NCBI GenBank assembly: GCA_023460795.1
Contig: JAEWPC010000021.1
Span: 1-64,000 of the forward strand
Length of the DNA: 64,000 bases
DNA from: Bacillota bacterium
GTDB taxonomy: Bacteria; Bacillota; Bacilli; Paenibacillales; Paenibacillaceae
Direction of reading: 5' to 3'
Part shown: one piece after another, positions 58,050 to 64,000 of the stretch
Layout of the letters: every line of letters begins with the position of its first letter
Numbering within the stretch: position 1 is the first letter of the stretch
Position numbers and translations under genes: made by a program
Notes under the pieces: generated by a model
Database searches by the model: none
What the model saw: the letters and a program-made list of their open reading frames with translations, nothing else
Told to the model about the DNA's origin: nothing

Positions 58050-59597
58050 ATGATGACGCCGTTTCGGAACGAACCGTTTACCGATTTCTCCAAGCCGGAC
58101 AACAAGGCTGCCTTCGAGGGAGCGTTGCAGAGGGTGGAGTCCGAGCTCGGCCTTCACTATCCGATCGTGATCGGCGGCGAACGCATCGCGACCTCCCGCA
58201 CGCTGGCATCGATCAATCCTTCCTTCTTCGAGCAAGTCGTCGGGAAAGTCAGTCTGGCGGATCAAGAGCTCGCGGATCGCGCCGTTCGGACGGCGGCAGT
58301 CGCCTTCGAGAGCTGGAAGCAGACGAGCGGAGGGGCAAGAGCGCGTCTCCTATACAAGGCAGCGGCGATTCTAAGGCGGCGCAAGCACGAATTCTCGGCA
58401 TGGCTCGTCTACGAAGCAGGCAAAACATGGCCAGAGGCCGACGCCGATACGGCCGAAGCGATCGACTTCATGGAATTTTACGGCAGGGAGATGGAGCGGC
58501 TTGCCGTCTCCCAACCTTTAGTGCCTATCGACGGCGAACATAACGAGCTGACCTACCTTCCGCTCGGCGTCGGCCTCGTGATTCCTCCGTGGAATTTTCC
58601 GCTGGCGATCCTTGCGGGCATGACGGCTGCGTCGATCGTGGCTGGCAATACCGTCGTACTGAAGCCGGCGAGCCCGACGCCGGTCATTGCCGCGAAGTTC
58701 GTGCAGCTGCTGGAGGAAGCCGGACTTCCGCCGGGAGTCGTCAACTACGTGCCCGGACCGGGGAGCGAGATCGGAGATGATCTCGTCGAACACCCCCTGA
58801 CGCGGTTCGTGGCGTTCACGGGCTCGAAAGAGGTTGGACTGAGGATCAACGAGAGGGCCTCCCGAGTCTCTCCCGGTCAACGCTGGTTGAAGCGGGTAAT
58901 CGCGGAGATGGGCGGCAAAGACGCGATCATCGTGGACGGCGAATGCGATCCGGACTCGGCGGCCGAGGCTATTGCATCGTCGGCATTCGGTTATTCGGGG
59001 CAGAAGTGCTCCGCTTGCTCCAGGGCGATCGTCCACGAGAAAGTATATTACGACGTGCTATCCAGGGTGATCGAGAAGACGAGACGGTTAACCGTCGGCA
59101 ACGCTCGTAACTTATCGACCACGGTCGGACCCGTAATCGATCGCCATGCGTACGAGAAGATCCAAGCCTATATCGAGCTTGGCGGAGCCGAAGGGCGGAT
59201 CGTGCAGGGAGGCAAGCCGAGCCATTCGAAGGGCTATTTCATCGAGCCGACGATCATCGCCGACGTGGACAACCGAGCGCGTATTTCGCAGGAGGAAATT
59301 TTCGGGCCAGTCGTCGCCTTTACGAAAGCGAGCAGCTTCGAGCAGGCGCTAGCCTTCGCCAATGACACCGAGTACGGGTTGACCGGCGCCGTCATCTCCA
59401 GCAACCGGGAGCACTTGGAGCTAGCCAGGCAGTCGTTCCATGTCGGTAACCTCTACTTTAACCGCAAATGCACGGGCGCGTTGGTCGGCGTGCACCCGTT
59501 CGGCGGATTCCATATGTCGGGGACCGATTCCAAGGCGGGAGGAAGCGATTATTTGCTGCTGTTCCTGCAAGCGAAAGTCGTCAGCGAGCGGATGTGA
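58050..59597 (+). CDS. rocA: 1-pyrroline-5-carboxylate dehydrogenase
   Basis: Oxidises glutamate semialdehyde to glutamate with NAD. 515 residues from ATG 58050; this agrees with B. subtilis RocA, which has its EPFTDF motif close to the N-terminus. The upstream frame from 57996 is untranslated leader in my view. Catalytic Cys lies in GYSGQKCSACSRA, the catalytic Glu in IAEMGGKDAIIVD, and the NAD site around PWNFPLAI and FTGSKEVG. IFGPVVAF and the C-terminal GGSDYLLLFLQAK are typical. Divergent from rocD and putB. Confidence 0.94.
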   Translation: MMTPFRNEPFTDFSKPDNKAAFEGALQRVESELGLHYPIVIGGERIATSRTLASINPSFFEQVVGKVSLADQELADRAVRTAAVAFESWKQTSGGARARLLYKAAAILRRRKHEFSAWLVYEAGKTWPEADADTAEAIDFMEFYGREMERLAVSQPLVPIDGEHNELTYLPLGVGLVIPPWNFPLAILAGMTAASIVAGNTVVLKPASPTPVIAAKFVQLLEEAGLPPGVVNYVPGPGSEIGDDLVEHPLTRFVAFTGSKEVGLRINERASRVSPGQRWLKRVIAEMGGKDAIIVDGECDPDSAAEAIASSAFGYSGQKCSACSRAIVHEKVYYDVLSRVIEKTRRLTVGNARNLSTTVGPVIDRHAYEKIQAYIELGGAEGRIVQGGKPSHSKGYFIEPTIIADVDNRARISQEEIFGPVVAFTKASSFEQALAFANDTEYGLTGAVISSNREHLELARQSFHVGNLYFNRKCTGALVGVHPFGGFHMSGTDSKAGGSDYLLLFLQAKVVSERM

Positions 59598-59718
59598 GCG
59601 GGGTGGGGGCGGCGATGATGTCGAATTCCGAGAATTAGAGATTTACAGCGCGGCGCTTTTATACGATGATAGAGAGCAACGATCGCTTTAAAGGCGGAAG
59701 AAAGGAATTGCTCTTATC

Positions 59719-60492
59719 ATGGCTTATAAAATCGTGTTTTTCGACATTGACGGAACGTTGCTGGACGAGGACAAAAAGCTGCCGGAGGATGCGGCGGACG
59801 CGATCCGGAAGCTGAAGGAGAGCGGCGTCGAGCCGGTCATCGCGACGGGGCGGGCGCCTTACTTCTTCCAACCGATCGCGGAGAAGCTGAGCATCGATTC
59901 CTGGGTCAGCTTGAACGGCGCATACGTCGTCTATAGAGGCAAGGAAGTGTATCAACGCACGATACCGCTCGAGGATCTGGAGAAGCTTGTCGAGCTATCT
60001 TCCCGCAACGGCCATCCTCTCGTATTCGAGGGCAAAGATAACTATTACGCGAGCGAAGAAGGACATACCGCGGTGTTCGATTCGATCGAATCGCTGAAGG
60101 TGCGCCATCCGGAGGTGAACCCGAGCTTCTGGAGAACGGAAAGCGTGTATCAAGTATTCCTCCATTGCGAGAGCCATGAGGAGCATGCCTACCCGGTAGC
60201 GCTGCCGAATCTGCGGTTCGTTCGCTGGCACCGGAACGCGATGGACGTGCTTACCCATACGGGGTCTAAGGCGGACGGCATTGCGGCGTTGCTCGCGACG
60301 CTCGGTATCCAACCGGAGGAAGCGGTCGCTTTCGGCGACGGGCTTAACGACAAAGAAATGCTTGAGCTCGTCGGGCTAGGCATCGCGATGGGCAATTCTC
60401 ACGAGCAGTTGCTGCCTTTCGCCGACTACGTCACGACGCGGGTCGACGAAGGCGGAGTCCGCAACGGGCTCGTTCATGCAGGTTTGCTGTAG
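59719..60492 (+). CDS. Cof-type HAD family phosphatase
   Basis: 257 residues. Motif I is FFDIDGTLLDE with nucleophile Asp9 and Asp11; motif II is VIATGRAPYF; the Lys is in GSKADGI; motif III/IV is AFGDGLNDKEML. The cap is of the IIB (Cof) type, about residues 82-185. These enzymes hydrolyse sugar phosphates, FMN and other small phosphates with broad range, so no specific role is given. It lies between the rocA and arginase genes, on the opposite strand to the latter, and is unlikely to belong to arginine catabolism. Confidence 0.9.
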   Translation: MAYKIVFFDIDGTLLDEDKKLPEDAADAIRKLKESGVEPVIATGRAPYFFQPIAEKLSIDSWVSLNGAYVVYRGKEVYQRTIPLEDLEKLVELSSRNGHPLVFEGKDNYYASEEGHTAVFDSIESLKVRHPEVNPSFWRTESVYQVFLHCESHEEHAYPVALPNLRFVRWHRNAMDVLTHTGSKADGIAALLATLGIQPEEAVAFGDGLNDKEMLELVGLGIAMGNSHEQLLPFADYVTTRVDEGGVRNGLVHAGLL

Positions 60493-60500
60493 ATCATATG

Positions 60501-60545
60501 AAAAGCCAATGAGGATGATTGATGATTTCCTCATTGGCTTTTTCT
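60501..60545. terminator. Bidirectional terminator between the HAD gene and arginase
   Basis: AAAGCCAATGAGGA and TCCTCATTGGCTTT form a 14-bp stem with a loop of about 12 nt, flanked by AAAA and TTTTT. It is placed between two convergent stops and serves both. Confidence 0.88.
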
Positions 60546-60558
60546 CATTTCATTTCGG

Positions 60559-61464
60559 TTATAAAATTCGTTCGCCAAGAAGCGAGCAGATGAGTTCTAG
60601 CGTCAGGATCGTTGTCCTGTCGGCGTTATCGTATGAGGGATTGAGTTCGACGAATTCGGCCGAAGTGATGATGCCCGATTCGCACAGCAACTCAAGGGCC
60701 AGATGAGCCTCGCGGTAGCTAAGGCCGCCGTGCACCGGCGTTCCCGTGCCGGGAGCTTCGCCGGGGTCCACGCCGTCGATGTCGAAGCTGAGATGGACGC
60801 CGTCCGTGCCGCTGCCGGCAATGCGTATCGCTTCCTCCATGACTTGGCTCATCCCTCGTCGGTCGACGTCGTGCATCGTGAAGCAGGTGATGTTATTCGC
60901 TTTAATATAGGCTTTCTCGCCCGGATCGAGCTGTCTTCCGCCGATCAGGACGACGTTCTCCGGTTTGATCTTCGGACCTTCGCCGCCGATGCGGGTCAGC
61001 CGTTCGTCTCCTTCTCCGAGCGCTACGCGGAGCGACATGCCGTGGATGTTGCCCGATTCCGTCGTCTCCGGCGTATTCAGATCCGTATGCGCGTCGATCC
61101 AGATAACGCCGAGCTTGCGATAATGCGGGGATAATCCCGCGATCGTTCCGATGGCGATGCTATGGTCTCCGCCGAGAACGAGCGGATATCGGCCGGCCGA
61201 CACGATACCCGATACCCGCTCGGTCAATTCGGCGTTCACGGCGGTAACGTCGGCTAAGTTTCTGAGCTTATTCGTGCTTGGCGAATCGGCTGAGGTCGTC
61301 GTATACGTTACAGTCCCGGCGTCATTGACTTCGTAGCCAAGCGCTCGCAGTCGTCGTTCGAGTCCGGCTTGCAGGATAGCCGCGGGACCGCCCGCCGCGC
61401 CTCTGCGTTCGGCGCCTAAATCGAAAGGTACGCTCAATATCGAAAGTGGTTTAGGTTGTGCCAT
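60559..61464 (-). CDS. rocF: Arginase
   Basis: Hydrolyses arginine to ornithine and urea. 301 residues. The dimanganese ligands are all present: His101 (LGGDHSIAIG), Asp124, His126 and Asp128 (IDAHTDLN), Asp228 and Asp230 (SFDIDGVDP). The substrate loop after IDAHTDLN reads TPETTESGNIHGMSL, and the VHGGLSYREAH block is typical for bacillary arginase as opposed to agmatinase. With rocD and rocA it makes a complete arginine-to-glutamate route, although the genes are not one operon. Urease is not in the window. Confidence 0.95.
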   Translation of the reverse strand: MAQPKPLSILSVPFDLGAERRGAAGGPAAILQAGLERRLRALGYEVNDAGTVTYTTTSADSPSTNKLRNLADVTAVNAELTERVSGIVSAGRYPLVLGGDHSIAIGTIAGLSPHYRKLGVIWIDAHTDLNTPETTESGNIHGMSLRVALGEGDERLTRIGGEGPKIKPENVVLIGGRQLDPGEKAYIKANNITCFTMHDVDRRGMSQVMEEAIRIAGSGTDGVHLSFDIDGVDPGEAPGTGTPVHGGLSYREAHLALELLCESGIITSAEFVELNPSYDNADRTTILTLELICSLLGERIL

Positions 61465-61538
61465 AGGGATGAGCTCCTTCCCCGCGAGTAATAGCCTTTA
61501 GACGGCTTCAGGTTGTTGTTTCCATCATATCACGAAAA

Positions 61539-61576
61539 CGCGCCCCGCTCGACGAATGAATGTCGAATGGGGCGCG
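61539..61576 (-). terminator. Terminator after the chemotaxis receptor gene
   Basis: CGCGCCCC and GGGGCGCG form an 8-bp GC-rich stem with inner CGA/TCG pairing. On the minus strand it follows the receptor stop by about 25 bp and is followed by TTTTCG. Confidence 0.7.
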
Positions 61577-61601
61577 GATTATTCGCGGTAATTTGACCCA
61601 A

Positions 61602-63374
61602 TTAAAGCTTGAATTGCTCTACCGCGGCGTTCAGGCTGCGTACGATTCCGTTAAGCTGGTCCGCGGAACGGGCGATGCTCTCGACAAGGGCGAGCTGCTC
61701 CTCCGTCGCGGCAGCGACGCGCTCCGATTTGGCGGCAACCTCCCGCACGGAGGAAGACGATTGGTCGATGCTTGCGGCGACTTCCTGCGAGCTGGCAGAC
61801 ATCTGCTCGGTCACCGAGGAAGTCTCGTGAATCTGCTCGGCGACCTGGCGGATCGAACCGACGATCGAAGCGAAGCCTTCGGCGACTTCCTGCATGAGCG
61901 CGGCGCTGCGTTGGACTTGAGCCAGCGTGGAGCGCATGTAGCCGCCTGCGTTGTCGATCTCGGCGCGCGTATCGGATACGAGCTCGTTAATGCTATTCGC
62001 CGATTCGAGCGAGCTCGCCGCCAGCTTGCGGATTTCGCCCGCGACGACGGCGAAGCCGCGTCCGTGTTCGCCCGCCCGTGCTGCCTCGATAGAAGCGTTA
62101 AGCGAGAGGATGCCGGTCTGGTTCGCGAAGCCCGTAATGTTCTCGGTGATATTGCCGATCTCGGCGGACTTCTCGTTCAGGACGGTAACCGAATCGTTCA
62201 GGCGTTCGATCTCCGAAGACATGAGCTCTATCTGCGATTTCAGATTGTCGAGCAACTCGTTGCCGATCTCCGCTTGGCGGTTCGTATCGTTCGCGTGTTG
62301 GGAAATCGAACCCGTGCTTTCCGCGATTCGTTGCACGCCGATCGTCATCTCTTCCATGGCCTTGCTCGATTCTTCCATGATCTTCGATTGAGTCTCTACG
62401 AGCGTCGTTACTTCTTGAATGTTCTCCGCGACGTGGGACGCCGCGTTCGTCGATTCGTTCGCGCTTACGCCAAGCTCGTTCGTAGCCGCCGAAACCGAGC
62501 GGGCATTGTCGGCGATGCTGCCGACCAGATCGCGAATCCGTACGATCATGCCGTCGACCGCGCGCTGAATGCCGCCAAGCTCGTCTTTCGTATATTCGAC
62601 TTCGATCGGTTTATCCAAGTACCCTTCGTATACGCGCTGCGCTTTCTCGCGGACTCGGTTTACCGTTTGGGTAATTTGTCGAATGAGGATCATTCCGAAC
62701 GCAATCAGTACGATCCATTCAATGATCAGTACGATATACATGGAATTTGTTACTTGTTTGCTTTCCGCTTTTACGTTCTCGATCGTCTGCAACTGGAATT
62801 GCTCTATAATGGCTTCGATTTTATCGATGTTGTTGCGAGCCCCGTCGAACGCTTTGGCGATCTCGGCGTCAGCCTTCGGATCGGCTTTCGGCTGTTGTAG
62901 GCGCCCAGTCGTCAGTTCGATCCATGCGCTAAGATCCTTGCCGAACGACTCTGCGATTTCGGCGATCGATTGCTTCGTTTCCGGGTGTACGACAGTAGTA
63001 ATGTCGCTTCCCGCTAATTGCTCCTGGGCTTGGGCAAGGCGCTCTTGGATTTGTTTCAGATTGTCGCCGAAGTCTTTAATCGCGGCTTCTTTCGCCTTTG
63101 CGTCGGAGACCGGCGATATCACGATCAAATAATCGCTATACGCTTGGTACATATCCCTGTCGGCATTGAGGACAAGGCTTGATACCTGACTGCCGCTTTC
63201 GTACAAGTTCTCCGATAAATCGTCGACCGTGTTCGAGTGCAAATTGAGCAAATATACCGCGGCGCAAGCAAACAACACAAGCGGAACGAACAGCATAAGA
63301 AGAAGACGAGTTTTTACCGAGATGTTGGTAATTTTCAAGCGCAATGCCCCCATTGTCGTGTGTTGTGAATCCAA
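61602..63374 (-). CDS. Methyl-accepting chemotaxis protein
   Basis: Up to 590 residues. The start is uncertain: TTG 63374 has a weak GGG site, and ATG 63353 or TTG 63338 are alternatives. First membrane helix about 25-45, a four-helix-bundle-like periplasmic-side domain (about 46-205), second helix about 210-232, a HAMP domain, and a long coiled-coil signalling domain with the invariant hairpin tip NLSLNASIEAARAGEHGRGFAVVAGEIRKLA (here with GILSLNASIEAARAGE). The ligand is unknown. It is a single gene with its own terminator; no che genes are nearby. Confidence 0.92.
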   Translation of the reverse strand: MDSQHTTMGALRLKITNISVKTRLLLMLFVPLVLFACAAVYLLNLHSNTVDDLSENLYESGSQVSSLVLNADRDMYQAYSDYLIVISPVSDAKAKEAAIKDFGDNLKQIQERLAQAQEQLAGSDITTVVHPETKQSIAEIAESFGKDLSAWIELTTGRLQQPKADPKADAEIAKAFDGARNNIDKIEAIIEQFQLQTIENVKAESKQVTNSMYIVLIIEWIVLIAFGMILIRQITQTVNRVREKAQRVYEGYLDKPIEVEYTKDELGGIQRAVDGMIVRIRDLVGSIADNARSVSAATNELGVSANESTNAASHVAENIQEVTTLVETQSKIMEESSKAMEEMTIGVQRIAESTGSISQHANDTNRQAEIGNELLDNLKSQIELMSSEIERLNDSVTVLNEKSAEIGNITENITGFANQTGILSLNASIEAARAGEHGRGFAVVAGEIRKLAASSLESANSINELVSDTRAEIDNAGGYMRSTLAQVQRSAALMQEVAEGFASIVGSIRQVAEQIHETSSVTEQMSASSQEVAASIDQSSSSVREVAAKSERVAAATEEQLALVESIARSADQLNGIVRSLNAAVEQFKL

Positions 63375-63533
63375 GCTGACCCTTTTACGTTTATCGGACT
63401 TTTTTCACAAGTGTGTAAGGTTCTTTAGTCCTATCTTTGTCTATGCCGATGGTGGCACGCTAGAAGTCGCATTTTCATTCGTCCGACGAATGGGTATACT
63501 AGGAAGGTTCTATCTCAACTAGAGGGTGACCTT

Positions 63534-64000
63534 ATGGCTGGCATTAGGATCGTTACGGATTCGACGACGGATCTTCCGAAAGAACTGCTGAACAAATACG
63601 GCATCGAAGCGATTCCCTTGAACGTATACGTCGACGGGGAGACTTATCTAGACAACGTGACGATAACCCCGCTCGAATTCATCGAGAAGATGAGAGGGAG
63701 CTCCGAGCTTCCCAAGACATCGTTGCCGCCCGTTGGCGTCTTCGTAGAAACTTATAACCGGCTCGGCGAGAACGGGGATACGATTCTGTCCATTCATATG
63801 GCGAGCGGATTAAGCGGTACATATCATGCGGCTTGCTTGGCGGCGGGAATGACGACGAGCCGGGTGGAAGTCATAGATTCGGAGATGATCTCCCAAGCGC
63901 TGGGCTTCCAAGTGATCGAAGCGGCGAGAATGGCGAGGGAGGGCCACAACGTGGCCAGTATCGTAGCTCGCGTGAAGGAAGTGCTGTCTCACACGTCGCT
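63534..64000 (+). CDS. DegV family protein, cut by the window edge
   Basis: Starts at ATG 63534, after AGAGGGTGA, and stays open for 155 codons to the end of the window. The N-terminal IRIVTDSTTDLPKELLNKYG, the loop LPKTSLPPVG(V/E)F and HMASGLSGTYHAA are signature blocks of DegV proteins, which bind a fatty acid and, as FakB, present it to the kinase FakA for phospholipid synthesis. The TSLPP loop and ASGLSGTY block hold the fatty acid-carboxylate contacts. The C-terminal domain lies outside the window, so the specific subfamily cannot be told. Confidence 0.9.
   Translation, partial: MAGIRIVTDSTTDLPKELLNKYGIEAIPLNVYVDGETYLDNVTITPLEFIEKMRGSSELPKTSLPPVGVFVETYNRLGENGDTILSIHMASGLSGTYHAACLAAGMTTSRVEVIDSEMISQALGFQVIEAARMAREGHNVASIVARVKEVLSHTS

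Noticed and set aside
1..64000. tRNA/rRNA genes, insertion sequences, phage genes, replication origin
   Set aside because: None seen on reading the sequence and frames: no transposase, integrase or capsid proteins, and no recognisable structural RNA. Small RNAs cannot be excluded by eye.

Overview
The window looks like chromosomal DNA of a spore-forming, GC-rich member of the Paenibacillaceae (Cohnella- or Paenibacillus-like). The support is Firmicute-type ribosome binding sites, frequent TTG/GTG starts, Spo0E-, GerP-, CwlD-, YqzE-, YqhG/YqhH- and ComFB-type genes, S-layer-anchored cellulases, a class II (B12) ribonucleotide reductase, and many AraC-type regulators each beside a sugar-catabolic gene. 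I see no rRNA, tRNA, prophage, insertion sequence or CRISPR array. The species is inferred, not proven.

Layout. 1-5 kb: two tandem minus-strand GH5 cellulases with SLH domains, one with two extra CBM17/28-type modules and cre-like sites upstream. 5-10.7 kb: housekeeping and sporulation-type genes (divergent polysaccharide deacetylase, CwlD-like amidase, YqzE, a secreted unknown, YqhG, and the SNF2 helicase YqhH). 10.8-14.2 kb: nrdJ behind two NrdR boxes, then a glutathione peroxidase. 14.4-18.5 kb: a GerPA/GerPF-like protein, a GntR-RCK_C regulator of the BusR type, and a glycine betaine importer opuAA-AB-AC with an operator-like inverted repeat over its -35 box. 18.5-27.5 kb: a DUF3231 protein plus membrane protein, then AraC regulators beside an amidohydrolase, a serine hydrolase, an isomerase/oxidoreductase pair and a ComFB-like protein.

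27.6-44 kb is carbohydrate catabolism: GH51 and GH127 arabinofuranosidases, a GH4 alpha-galactosidase, alkaline phosphatase, and uxaC-uxaB-uxaA plus an oxidoreductase. 44.6-55.4 kb is a CUT1 oligosaccharide importer without its own ATPase, a YesM/YesN-type two-component system, a GH63/MGH1-like hydrolase, a GH43 enzyme and a GH8 exo-oligoxylanase. No enzyme in 27.6-55.4 kb except the phosphatase has a signal peptide, so I infer import of arabino/glucurono-xylo-oligosaccharides followed by cytoplasmic hydrolysis. 55.5-61.5 kb holds a Spo0E-like peptide and arginine/proline catabolism (proline dehydrogenase, ornithine aminotransferase, P5C dehydrogenase, arginase) around a HAD phosphatase. The window ends with a chemotaxis receptor and a DegV-family gene cut by the edge.

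The most unusual signal is intergenic. Five gene-free stretches carry short tandem repeats with a strict 51- or 52-bp period: 23200-23301, 29558-29736, 32767-32960, 44121-44455 and 53900-54080. They fall into at least two sequence families. One family occurs as two arrays in opposite orientation. Separately, a 51/52-bp leader shared by abfA and uxaC (27951-28001 and 38206-38257) is conserved as nucleic acid but not as protein.
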